Assembly (NCBI GenBank): GCA_036677685.1
Contig: JAVBWA010000035.1
Span: 1 to 38,257, forward strand
DNA length: 38,257 nucleotides
From: JAQUBU01 sp036677685
Lineage (GTDB): Bacteria; Bacillota; Syntrophomonadia; Syntrophomonadales; Syntrophomonadaceae
Direction of reading: 5' to 3'
Part shown: positions 24,908-31,308 of the stretch, piece after piece
How positions within the stretch are numbered: the stretch's first letter is position 1
Layout: each line of letters opens with the position of its first letter
The notes under the pieces: generated by a model
Databases searched by the model: none
Told to the model about the DNA's origin: nothing
The model's input: the letters and a program-made list of their open reading frames with translations, nothing else
Translations under genes and position numbers: made by a program

Positions 24908-25159
24908 TTGGTGATACTGGGGCTTGGTTTGGTTTTAATTTTATACACTTACATAGCTTTTAAGAGAACACAGCGCAACCTTAAAGATTTAAAGCATGAA
25001 GATCCGGTAAGCTATTACCTGGACTTTGCCTTAAATCTCCTGCCAGCGCCTTTCTGGGCCTTGGTTGTGGGGACAATACTACTGATCGCTGCTTTAGTAA
25101 TTCTACTGATTAACCTTATTAAAGCCCTGCCCATTTTCTGCTGCACGGCTCTGGCTTAA
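24908..25159 (+). CDS. Small hypothetical membrane protein (about 83-88 aa)
   Basis: Two hydrophobic segments stand out: VILGLGLVLILYTYIAF at the N-terminus and WALVVGTILLIAALVILLI in the C-terminal half. The loop between them is charged (KRTQRNLKDLKHEDPVSYYLDF). The reported start is TTG at 24908, but the best Shine-Dalgarno (GAGGG at 24881-24885) is spaced correctly for an in-frame CTG at 24893, which would add five residues (LFKTA). The gene converges on the YdcZ-type transporter gene and their stop codons overlap. The family is not recognised. The loop looks like a genuine protein rather than chance. Confidence 0.6.
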   Translation: MVILGLGLVLILYTYIAFKRTQRNLKDLKHEDPVSYYLDFALNLLPAPFWALVVGTILLIAALVILLINLIKALPIFCCTALA

Positions 25160-25599
25160 TCCAAAAGCAATATTTTCGCGCCTGCAGCTAATAAAGCTAT
25201 GCCCAGCAAATCTATATAATGAAACTCGTATTTTTTCATTCCAAACGCCCCAGAACTATCAATTAATATAGCCGTTAATATCTGGGCGACGACTATCGCG
25301 GTGGTAGCGTTGCCTACGCCAATTTTAGGTATGGTACGGACTATGGCATAAATAATCAGAACATTCAAAACACCCCCAAGAAAGGCATACCAGGGTACAG
25401 TGTTTATTTTATTGAAATTGGCTATTCCCATACCCAATCCCATTATTATCAACAACGCAGTAAGGGTGCCAATTATATGAACCAAGAGCGTGGACTCCCA
25501 AACCCCCAGTATTTTGCCCAAAGCCGCATTGAAAGTCCCCTGTAAGGCCATGGCGGCTCCGGATAGGGCAGCTATACCCAGGTACATCCAGTTCAACAT
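25156..25599 (-). CDS. DMT-superfamily transporter, DUF606/YdcZ type
   Basis: A 147-aa integral membrane protein of the small DUF606 (YdcZ) branch of the drug/metabolite transporter superfamily, half the size of EamA transporters and probably acting as a dimer. Predicted spans include AALSGAAMALQGTFNAALG, LLVHIIGTLTALLIIMGLG, ALGGVLNVLIIYAIVRT-like text, VGNATTAIVVAQILTAILI and LLGIALLAAGAKILLL. GTFNAALGK and the conserved N..TT segment are typical. The ATG at 25599 is chosen for AAGGAG 10 bases upstream; the frame to 25620 has no such site. It lies downstream of the ZIP gene on the same strand, with mini-repeat E between. The substrate is unknown. Confidence 0.85.
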   Translation of the reverse strand: MLNWMYLGIAALSGAAMALQGTFNAALGKILGVWESTLLVHIIGTLTALLIIMGLGMGIANFNKINTVPWYAFLGGVLNVLIIYAIVRTIPKIGVGNATTAIVVAQILTAILIDSSGAFGMKKYEFHYIDLLGIALLAAGAKILLLD

Positions 25600-25668
25600 G
25601 ACAAATTTTCTCCTTTGCATTTTCCCTTATTATCAGATACCAGGAAAATAATTATACACCTTCCCTAT

Positions 25669-25732
25669 TTAAGCATCGTAAGAAACTGTGGAACAGTTTC
25701 ACCGTTGCAACAGCCCTCTGGTGGGCTTGTTG
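25669..25732 (+). repeat. Structured dispersed repeat, copy E (miniature form)
   Basis: A 64-bp copy holding hairpin 1 in the variant GAAACTGT-gga-ACAGTTTC, where a C-G pair of other copies is replaced by T-A while the gga loop is kept. The rest is reduced to a short hairpin with CAAC (25708-25711) pairing with GTTG (25729-25732) around AGCCC/GGGCT. It ends 3 bases before the ZIP stop codon. Confidence 0.75.
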
Positions 25733-25734
25733 GG

Positions 25735-26433
25735 CTATAGAAAGGTAGCCAGGAGAATTGCCAACATTCCTATCCAAAATCCCAGCCACCGGCTGCCCTT
25801 TTTACCAGCTTGTGGCCAGAGATGAAAAACTACCAGATATATCATAACCCCAGAGGCAAATCCTAAAAGCGGGCTCATTAATCCCGGCAGGATTTTTATC
25901 AAAAACACCCCGAGCATGGTTCCCAATGGGGTAATTAGAGCTATTGCTCCCAATTGCAGCATAATCCTCATCCTGCCAATTCCGGCAATAAGCAAGGGTG
26001 CCGCCATCGCCATTCCTTCAGGAATATTATGTATGCCGATAGCCAGAGTAATAAGCATACCTGTACGGGCCTTAATCTCGTGCCCCATAGCAATAGCCAT
26101 TCCTTCGGGAAGATCATGCATAGCCATCCCCAGCATTATAAGATACCCCAGGTTTAGCATGGTCTGGCCGTTCATATTTTTTCGCGAATAGTAATGATCA
26201 AAAATCCCGAGAACCATAAGGCCGAGTAAAAACCCCTCCACACTTCCCTTCCAGTTTCCCAGCAAGGCTGAAGGCAGCATGTCAAATAGAACCACCGCAA
26301 GCATTACACCGGAAGCCAGACCTAAAAATAGTCCCAGGCTTGCAAGGCTCCACCGCCTTTTTATAAAGAGGAGCACCGCACCCATAAGAGTACATCCACC
26401 GGCCAGGAAGCTAAAAAATAAAAGATCTCCCAT
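25735..26433 (-). CDS. ZIP family metal transporter
   Basis: A 232-aa eight-span metal ion uptake protein. The metal-binding motifs of transmembrane segments 4 and 5 are clear: MAMHDLPEGMAIAMGHE and AIGIHNIPEGMAMAAPL. The family moves zinc, iron or manganese into the cytoplasm. The length is that of the short bacterial GufA-like or ZupT-like proteins, with a reduced loop between segments 3 and 4 (DHYYSRKNMNGQT). The start ATG at 26433 is chosen because GGGG lies 8 bases upstream; TTG at 26439 is too close. Repeat F lies upstream and mini-repeat E directly downstream, before the YdcZ-type gene. Confidence 0.93.
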   Translation of the reverse strand: MGDLLFFSFLAGGCTLMGAVLLFIKRRWSLASLGLFLGLASGVMLAVVLFDMLPSALLGNWKGSVEGFLLGLMVLGIFDHYYSRKNMNGQTMLNLGYLIMLGMAMHDLPEGMAIAMGHEIKARTGMLITLAIGIHNIPEGMAMAAPLLIAGIGRMRIMLQLGAIALITPLGTMLGVFLIKILPGLMSPLLGFASGVMIYLVVFHLWPQAGKKGSRWLGFWIGMLAILLATFL

Positions 26434-26463
26434 CTCCAACGCCCCATCATAATAAATAATATT

Positions 26464-26569
26464 GTTTCAACACACCGCTGCAAGGCGGCGGGGGATTAGA
26501 ACCCGCCGTCTGATTCGGTAATAGGAAGCCAACCGCTTAGAGAAGCGGAGGACATCTTTTCGCCTTGTA
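26464..26569 (+). repeat. Structured dispersed repeat, copy F (5'-truncated short form)
   Basis: A 106-bp copy beginning inside hairpin 1 (GTTTC arm only). The outer stem has changed on both sides to CAAGGCG/CGCCTTG (from CGAGGCG/CGCCTCG), and the second inner hairpin to CCGCTT-agag-AAGCGG (from CCACTT/AAGTGG in copy D). These are compensatory changes. Confidence 0.8.
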
Positions 26570-26665
26570 TATATCTATGACAGATCGTTGAGATTTAGAT
26601 GAGTTAAATTGGAGTCATAAATGGGAGATGCTTTACATATTTTTCAAGCAGAGGAGGTGTTAAAT

Positions 26666-27037
26666 ATGAATAAAATAATATCTATTGAACTGAAGGCTCT
26701 GGCCAAAGCCCTTTTGTTGTCGTTAATCCTTTGTCTGCTGGGTGCCAGCGTTGTTTACTACTCCAATTTGAACGAAACCCTTTTCCCCACTCTCGGCAGG
26801 ATAATTCTTGTCAGCTGTATCTTTATTTGCGGATGTCAGGTCAGTAAGGCATATGGCAGTAAAGGCCTGCTGCGGGGCGTTTTTATGGGCTTGATATGTT
26901 TTATTCTCTTGGTTATTGCTACATACACATTTAACTCTTCGCTAATTGATTTGAAATCATTTTTCTATACTTTATTCTTATGCCTTACTGCTGGAGGTTT
27001 GGGGGGTATACTGGGCATTGGTTTAAGTGAAAGGTAA
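26666..27037 (+). CDS. TIGR04086/YrzE-like membrane protein
   Basis: A 123-aa four-span membrane protein that I assign to the TIGR04086 (YrzE-like) family of Firmicutes by length and pattern: LAKALLLSLILCLLGASVVYY, GRIILVSCIFICGCQVSKAYG, GLLRGVFMGLICFILLVIATY and a glycine-rich last span ending GGLGGILGIGLSER. The start ATG at 26666 follows GAGGAGGTG; the frame to 26621 lacks a site. No function is established for this family. The gene stands alone, followed at 27048-27132 by a long GC-rich palindrome. Confidence 0.75.
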   Translation: MNKIISIELKALAKALLLSLILCLLGASVVYYSNLNETLFPTLGRIILVSCIFICGCQVSKAYGSKGLLRGVFMGLICFILLVIATYTFNSSLIDLKSFFYTLFLCLTAGGLGGILGIGLSER

Positions 27038-27064
27038 AGTGAATTTGTGGATAATGTCTAGGAA

Positions 27065-27126
27065 ATGGCAAGGGGGCTGACAAGGGGCTGGCAGGAGAAC
27101 CGTCCCCTTGTCAGCCCCCTTGCCAT
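27065..27126. repeat. REP-like palindrome, 23-bp perfect stem
   Basis: Bases 27065-27087 pair without mismatch with 27104-27126 around a 16-base loop containing AGGAGAACCG. TGGATAA (27048-27054) and TTATCCA (27126-27132) extend the symmetry. No T run follows on either strand. From memory, palindromes with a GGGGACGGTTCTC core recur in clostridial genomes, often with REP-associated tyrosine transposases. Confidence 0.8.
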
Positions 27127-27212
27127 TATCCAATGATTTGAGCAATAAGCCACAAGAGCAATCCGCAAAAGAGCATAACCAGACTTATAATCATCCTTAT
27201 ACTGGGCATCAT
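27126..27212 (-). CDS. Single-span 28-aa hypothetical protein
   Basis: A tiny ORF starting with tandem ATG codons (27212 and 27209), preceded by GGGGG, and ending with TAA at 27126, inside the outer edge of the palindrome. The product is a basic N-terminus (MMPSIRM) followed by a hydrophobic stretch of about 20 residues (IISLVMLFCGLLLWLIAQII). That would be a single membrane helix with its C-terminus nearly at the membrane. It lies 25 bases downstream of the terminator hairpin that follows the spoVM-like ORF. Very small membrane peptides are common in sporulating Firmicutes, but I recognise no family, and the ORF may be fortuitous. Confidence 0.45.
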   Translation of the reverse strand: MMPSIRMIISLVMLFCGLLLWLIAQIIG

Positions 27213-27236
27213 AGACTACCCCCGGTCAAATAATAG

Positions 27237-27264
27237 AAAGGGAGTAGCCAATTCTACTCCCTTT
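27237..27264 (-). terminator. Terminator after the spoVM-like ORF
   Basis: AAAGGGAGTAG (27237-27247) pairs perfectly with CTACTCCCTTT (27254-27264) around a 6-base loop, 3 bases after the spoVM-like stop codon on the minus strand. The T run that follows is interrupted (CTATTATTT). Confidence 0.8.
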
Positions 27265-27267
27265 ATG

Positions 27268-27336
27268 CTATCCCCATACCTTCATCAAAATATTACGTAT
27301 GAAACCGGGTAATTTAATGTAGTACACCCGCACCAT
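27268..27336 (-). CDS. spoVM: SpoVM-like stage V sporulation peptide (22 aa)
   Basis: A 22-codon ORF with ATG at 27336 behind AAGGGGTG and a terminator hairpin right after its TAG. The core YYIKLPGF aligns with YTIKLPKF of Bacillus subtilis SpoVM, a 26-aa amphipathic peptide that binds the positively curved forespore membrane and anchors the spore-coat ATPase SpoIVA. The key proline is P10 here (P9 in B. subtilis). An alternating hydrophobic/basic C-terminal helix follows (FIRNILMKVW). It lacks the last few polar residues of the Bacillus peptide. It lies 127 bases after the DUF3343 gene on the same strand. A sigma-E-type promoter was not found with confidence. Confidence 0.8.
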   Translation of the reverse strand: MVRVYYIKLPGFIRNILMKVWG

Positions 27337-27463
27337 TTCTCACCCCTTTAAAAGTAATTCGGATTTACTGCTATAATATGATCTCCGGGGCAGAATGGTT
27401 ACTTTTAATACAAATTCTAGTTCATGACGTTCTAGCCTCACAATATCTTATCATGCGGTCCTT

Positions 27464-27781
27464 CTAATGCTCAGCCAAATCTATTCCATTTATATGGTTT
27501 TTGTTTCCCTCTTTTTCAACCTGGAATATCCCATCCACAACAACTTTCTGCTCCAGCAAAATATCATAATAGTCTTTAAAATTCTCCGGTGCAATCTTGA
27601 CCGAAAGTCCACAACTGGCTGATATCTCCCTTAATGTGGGCATTATCAGGAATTCAGCTCCATTGGTTTTTAACACCTTTTCCGCTTTTAACGCCTGAGA
27701 AGTTGAAGCAAAGGTAAACAGACAGTAATTTTTACGGCTGATAAGTTGCTTGTCCAATCTCTCATCCCCTAATCCAATCAA
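27464..27781 (-). CDS. DUF3343 (Se/S carrier-like) protein
   Basis: A 105-aa protein with the DUF3343 pattern: NYCLFTFASTSQALKAEKVL, IMPTLREISASCGLSVKI and a conserved cysteine C57 in ASCG. The Pfam name suggests a selenium/sulfur carrier, from its fusion or neighbourhood with selenium and sulfur metabolism genes; biochemical proof is lacking as far as I know. The start is TTG at 27781, overlapping the thioesterase stop (TTGA) with GGAG 10 bases before it. A later TTG at 27757 with AGGGG 8 bases upstream would remove eight residues and fits the family N-terminus equally well. It follows the aminotransferase and thioesterase genes in a minus-strand row. Confidence 0.85.
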   Translation of the reverse strand: MIGLGDERLDKQLISRKNYCLFTFASTSQALKAEKVLKTNGAEFLIMPTLREISASCGLSVKIAPENFKDYYDILLEQKVVVDGIFQVEKEGNKNHINGIDLAEH

Positions 27782-28209
27782 AGGTCTATTTCTCCGGTTT
27801 TAAAAAAGCTAGCCTTACTGGACGCAATTAAATGCTCGCCGGCAAAAACCTCGGCTTCGGCAAAGATCATATTCCTACCGGCCTTTATCACCCGGCCCTT
27901 GCCAACTACCAGTTCCCCCAACAGGGCGCCGCTAATTAAAGCCGTGGAACAATCCACCGTGACTCCTTTAATCCCCAGACTCCTTATAGCATTGCCCATA
28001 GCGGCATCGGCCAGAGACATAATCAGTCCACCATGAATGGCCCCCAGCGGATTGGTGTGGTTTTGGTTGGCGCAGACCGCCAGTTCAGCCATGCCTTTGC
28101 CAACTTTGGTAATCTTAATCCCCAGCAATTGATAATACGGGGTATGACTGATCGATTCGATTAAATATTTGAACAAACTCTCCTCAATACCGCAATTTTC
28201 AGCCTTCAT
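27778..28209 (-). CDS. PaaI-family hotdog thioesterase
   Basis: A 143-aa hotdog-fold protein with the PaaI/YbgC-type signature NPLGAIHGGLIMSLADAAMG (53-72), including H59-G60 and D68. Such enzymes hydrolyse short or aromatic acyl-CoA thioesters in the cytoplasm, often for CoA recycling. The start ATG at 28209 has AAGGAG about 8 bases upstream. It lies 77 bases after the aminotransferase and overlaps DUF3343 by 4 bases, so it is likely translated with that gene. In an organism living on fatty-acid beta-oxidation a salvage thioesterase is reasonable, but the substrate is not readable. Confidence 0.9.
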   Translation of the reverse strand: MKAENCGIEESLFKYLIESISHTPYYQLLGIKITKVGKGMAELAVCANQNHTNPLGAIHGGLIMSLADAAMGNAIRSLGIKGVTVDCSTALISGALLGELVVGKGRVIKAGRNMIFAEAEVFAGEHLIASSKASFFKTGEIDL

Positions 28210-28245
28210 TCATATTCTCCTTTTGTTTATATAAGCACTTTACTA

Positions 28246-28275
28246 TGGATAAATTTTCGTTGGATAAATTTTCGT
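28246..28275. repeat. 15-bp perfect tandem duplication
   Basis: TGGATAAATTTTCGT occurs twice in tandem (28246-28260 and 28261-28275), between the aminotransferase stop codon and the thioesterase start. It is probably a replication-slippage duplication. Confidence 0.85.
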
Positions 28276-28285
28276 TAAGAACTAT

Positions 28286-29467
28286 CTAAGCTATCAGTTC
28301 CGCAGCCAGGGCTTCAAAGGCTGGTATTGAATTTTGTATTGTTTCCATGCTTGTACAATAGGCTATTCTAAAATACCCCGGACATGCGAATCCACTGCCC
28401 GGTACCAGGAGTAAATTGTATTTTATAGCCCGCTTGACCAGTTCTATATCATCGGCCAGGGGAGATTTGGGAAACAGATAAAACGCACCCTGCGGCTTGA
28501 CACAGGAAAACCCAAGCCGGACCAGGTTTTCGCAGAAGAAATCGCGGCGTTTCTGGTATTCACTAACATCAGGTACCTGATCCAGGGACAAGCCTACCAG
28601 CTTTTGAAAGAGTGACGGAGCATTGACAAAGCCCAGGGTCCGGTTGGCAAAAGTCAAACCACCCATCAGGTTTTCCAGATCATCAATTTCGGAACTGACT
28701 GCAATATAGCCAATGCGTTCACCGGGTAAAGCCAGCGACTTACTAAAGGAATTCACAATCGCGCAGTTGCGAAATATTTTCATCATACTGGGAACAACGG
28801 CATCTTCATATACCAGTTTGGTATATGGCTCATCCGATATAACCAGGATTTCATGTTTAAACTCCCGCGCTTTTACTTCAAGCAAAGCAGCAATGTCCTT
28901 GAGGATTTTTTCGCTATATATAACCCCGCTCGGGTTATTGGGAGAATTAAGGATTATCGCTTTGCAGCGCGGACTCAGGTTTTTTTCCAGAGCTTCCAGA
29001 TCGGGTTCAAAAGCTGCGGTGGTTGGAACCGCCACTACCTTGCCGCCGTGATTTTCTACATAAAACCGATATTCCATAAAATATGGAGCAAACACGATTA
29101 CTTCTTCACCGGGATTAAGAATGGTTTTTAAAACCACATTTAACCCGCCGGCTGCTCCGCAGGTCATTATAATATTTTCAGCCGAAAGACTTCTGCCCGA
29201 TTCCTTATTAATCTGTTGGGCGATCTTTTCTCTTACTTCGGTATATCCTGCGTTACTGGTATAGCGATGCAACCCCTGTTGCTCTTCGTTTATTAAACGG
29301 CCAAGAGCTTCCCTGACCTTTGCCGGAGGTTCGTAATCAGGATTGCCCAGACTAAAATCAAAAACCTTGTCTGCACCATGGATTTGCCTTAGCTTTTCTC
29401 CTTCTTCAAACATCGCCCTGATCCAGGAAGAGTTTTTAATATTTTCGATCATCTGCAGAGCTATCAT
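28286..29467 (-). CDS. PLP-dependent class I/II aminotransferase
   Basis: A 393-aa fold-type I aminotransferase of the aspartate-aminotransferase superfamily. Motifs are NSPNNPSG (174-181), D212 and Y215 in ISDEPYTKLVY, and the PLP lysine K243 in SFSKSLALPGERIGY. Cofactor-contacting TCGAAGGL is at 102-109. The start ATG at 29467 has AAGGGG 8 bases upstream; the frame to 29536 lacks one. The N-terminal sequence SSWIRAMFEEGEKL and the SFSKSLALPGERIG pattern occur in a Clostridia subgroup usually annotated only as pyridoxal-phosphate aminotransferase. The amino acid substrate is unknown. It is the first gene of a row with a thioesterase and a DUF3343 protein. Confidence 0.93.
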   Translation of the reverse strand: MIALQMIENIKNSSWIRAMFEEGEKLRQIHGADKVFDFSLGNPDYEPPAKVREALGRLINEEQQGLHRYTSNAGYTEVREKIAQQINKESGRSLSAENIIMTCGAAGGLNVVLKTILNPGEEVIVFAPYFMEYRFYVENHGGKVVAVPTTAAFEPDLEALEKNLSPRCKAIILNSPNNPSGVIYSEKILKDIAALLEVKAREFKHEILVISDEPYTKLVYEDAVVPSMMKIFRNCAIVNSFSKSLALPGERIGYIAVSSEIDDLENLMGGLTFANRTLGFVNAPSLFQKLVGLSLDQVPDVSEYQKRRDFFCENLVRLGFSCVKPQGAFYLFPKSPLADDIELVKRAIKYNLLLVPGSGFACPGYFRIAYCTSMETIQNSIPAFEALAAELIA

Positions 29468-29551
29468 TAAAAAAACCCCTTTCATTAATCTATCGGTAAT
29501 CTTAATTTTATAAACGGATAAGTAAAGAATGCGCATCTCGCGCTAAAAATA

Positions 29552-29691
29552 TAACGAAAACAGGCGGCGGTTTCTAATCCCCCGCCTCGTTACAGCGGTA
29601 TGTTGCCCCCTACGGGGACTACTTATATTGATTCCCTTCGGGAATGATTAAATGGTGAAGAAACTACTCCGCAGTTTCTTCCGATGCTTAA
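29552..29691 (-). repeat. Structured dispersed repeat, copy G (long form, inverted)
   Basis: The only copy in the opposite orientation. It carries the long-form module with ATTCCC-gaa-GGGAAT and CCCC-GTA-GGGG, and hairpin 1 as GAAACTGC-gga-GTAGTTTC. The second inner hairpin is deleted, so that CCTGTTTT runs straight into CGTTA. The outer ends still pair (TAACGA/TCGTTA). Confidence 0.85.
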
Positions 29692-29719
29692 AATCAAGTA
29701 TACAAATATATTATCTCCC

Positions 29720-29915
29720 ATGCTATAGTTTTCCTGCCAAGCAGCAAGTATTCTTTCAGGCCGGACAAAAAAAGCGGAATATCAGTGTATACGAATATGC
29801 CTTGTTTTGCCCGGTCTGCAAGCATTCCAACTTTGTTGAAAAGCTAATTACTTTTCTATTTAAGGAAGGAATTTTTTTGACAATTGGGCAGTATTATATG
29901 GTAAAATACAAATAA
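29720..29915 (+). pseudogene. Possible eroded zinc-ribbon coding remnant
   Basis: The frame ending at 29915 encodes FCPVCKHSNFVEKL preceded by QAGQKKRNISVYEY, which looks like one half of a zinc ribbon. The only available start is inside repeat G, there is no ribosome binding site, and the frame lacks a partner CxxC. I regard it as a fragment, with low certainty. Confidence 0.2.
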
Positions 29916-30070
29916 ATTATTGTCTAATTCAAATCTGCCCCTCTGTGGGTCTATGTAGGGTATGATTCGTTAAACTAAGCTCATTTGGTTAACGGAAGTA
30001 TTGTGTTTGTAGTATAGTAGTTGTCTCAAAGTCATGAAAAAAGGGTAGTAAGGATAGTACGGTAGGAATA

Positions 30071-30145
30071 AAGATGCGGTTATCTTTGTGTTTTGGAACG
30101 CAAACCCATATCGCATTTTTATAAACTCCTGCGGGGGTTTTTTTT
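30071..30145 (+). promoter_or_regulatory. Attenuator-like structured leader of the TRAP operon
   Basis: AAGATGCG (30071-30078) can pair with CGCATTTT (30112-30119), enclosing a hairpin TTTGTGTT-TTGG-AACGCAAA (30085-30104). The next element is an intrinsic terminator: AAACTCC (30123-30129) with GGGGTTT (30134-30140), followed by T to 30145. The terminator stands 30 bases before the dctP start codon, so transcription must pass it. No known riboswitch class is recognised. Confidence 0.5.
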
Positions 30146-30174
30146 GTTGGGAAAAATTAAATTGGGGAGGAATA

Positions 30175-31293
30175 ATGGTGAAGGAAAACTCTGCTCGTCA
30201 TGGAAAAGTTTTATCCCGCTTGGGTAAGAAGCCGCTGGCACTGCTGCTGGTAATGATGCTCCTGGCAACTCTGGCTGGCTGCGCCAAGACCGAAACCAAA
30301 TCGGAACAGACCAGCAAACAAGAAGAAAAACAAACTGCAACTATTGAACTAAAACTGGCCCATTTCTGGCCAGCCACCCATCCCGCTGAATTGGAATTGG
30401 TTCAACCCTGGGCCAAGGATATAGAAAAGGCCACCAATGGCCGCGTAAAGATAACCAGTTATCCCGCCGAAACTTTATTGAAAGCTGCCGATGTCTATGA
30501 CGGAGTGGTAAAAGGTATAGCCGATGTAGGAATTTCCTGTTTTGCCTATTCCAAAGGCCGTTTTCCGGTTTGTGAAGTTTTTGAACTGCCCGGAATAACC
30601 TACACCAGTTCCAAATCTGCCAGCAAAGTAGCCTGGGAAGGCATTAAGCAATTAAATCCCGAAGAAGTTCAGGATACCAAACTGCTTATGGTTATTACCA
30701 CCGGCCCTGGCGATCTTTACACCAAAACTCCGGTTAAAAACCTGGCTGACCTAAAGGGTATGGCCATTCGCGCCACCGGCATCAGTGCCAAAACTTTACA
30801 GACCATGGGAGCCAACCCGGTAAATATGCCCCAGTCGGAAGCCTGGGAAGCTCTGTCTAAGGGCATGGTCAAGGGCAACCTGGGACCCGATGAAGTTTTG
30901 AAAGGCTGGAAACAGGCTGAGGTTACCAAATATATTACCAAAGCTCCTTTCCTTTACAATACCCTGTTTTTTGTAACCATGAACAAGGATAAGTGGAATG
31001 CGCTCGATCCTGAGCTGCAAAAAGCTATCGAAGGTGTCAACCAAAAGTATTTTGAGCAAGTTGCCATGGGACTCTGGGATAAACAGAATACCGATGCTCT
31101 AAAATGGGCGGTTGATGAAAAAGGTATGCAGGTCATTAATCTTACCGAAGCTGAGACTAACAAATGGAAAGAAACCGTAATGCCTATTCAAGAGGAATAT
31201 ATCGCCAATGTCAACAAACAAGGGCTCAAGGGTAAGGAAATCATCGCCACGGTTAAAGCCCTGGCGGACAAATACAATGAGCAATACAAATAA
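30175..31293 (+). CDS. dctP: TRAP transporter substrate-binding protein DctP
   Basis: A 372-aa extracytoplasmic solute receptor of a TRAP transporter. A lipoprotein signal is clear: KKPLALLLVMMLLATLAGC with the lipidated cysteine at C36, followed by a charged linker (KTETKSEQTSKQEEK). The mature protein starts with IELKLAHFWPATHP, typical of the DctP family, and contains DVGISCFAYSKGRFP and LADLKGMAIRATG. The start ATG at 30175 follows GGGGAGGA; the upstream in-frame extension would bury the signal peptide. It is the first gene of dctPQM, and the ligand (an organic anion, perhaps a carboxylate) is unknown. The gene is preceded by a leader with an intrinsic terminator, suggesting attenuation. 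Confidence 0.94.
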   Translation: MVKENSARHGKVLSRLGKKPLALLLVMMLLATLAGCAKTETKSEQTSKQEEKQTATIELKLAHFWPATHPAELELVQPWAKDIEKATNGRVKITSYPAETLLKAADVYDGVVKGIADVGISCFAYSKGRFPVCEVFELPGITYTSSKSASKVAWEGIKQLNPEEVQDTKLLMVITTGPGDLYTKTPVKNLADLKGMAIRATGISAKTLQTMGANPVNMPQSEAWEALSKGMVKGNLGPDEVLKGWKQAEVTKYITKAPFLYNTLFFVTMNKDKWNALDPELQKAIEGVNQKYFEQVAMGLWDKQNTDALKWAVDEKGMQVINLTEAETNKWKETVMPIQEEYIANVNKQGLKGKEIIATVKALADKYNEQYK

Positions 31294-31308
31294 AGCGGAG
31301 GAATCAAT

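Larger units (their letters stand above)
29468..30174. other. Long intergenic region before the TRAP operon
   Basis: These 707 bases hold repeat G (29552-29691), a stretch that looks like eroded coding sequence (about 29720-29915), a consensus -35 TTGACA at 29877 followed at 19 bases by TAAAAT, a CGTTAA...TTAACG inverted repeat (29968-29973 with 29989-29994), and the structured leader of dctP (30071-30145). Confidence 0.6.

Noticed and set aside
25156..25159. Overlapping stop codons of the convergent 83-aa and YdcZ-type genes
   Set aside because: This is seen in the sequence, but it is a common arrangement in compact genomes and not informative.
7695..29691. Repeats as a CRISPR array
   Set aside because: The copies are 100-190 bp, lie kilobases apart, occur in both orientations and have internal hairpins. 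There is no regular spacer array and no cas gene in the window.
29652..29915. ORF of 87 codons starting in repeat G
   Set aside because: The start lies within the repeat, there is no ribosome binding site, and only half a zinc ribbon is visible. It is listed only as a possible remnant.
30085..30110. c-di-GMP riboswitch in the dctP leader
   Set aside because: Only GGAACGCAAACC resembles the conserved GGACGCAAAGCC. The second aptamer helix and the order of elements do not fit.
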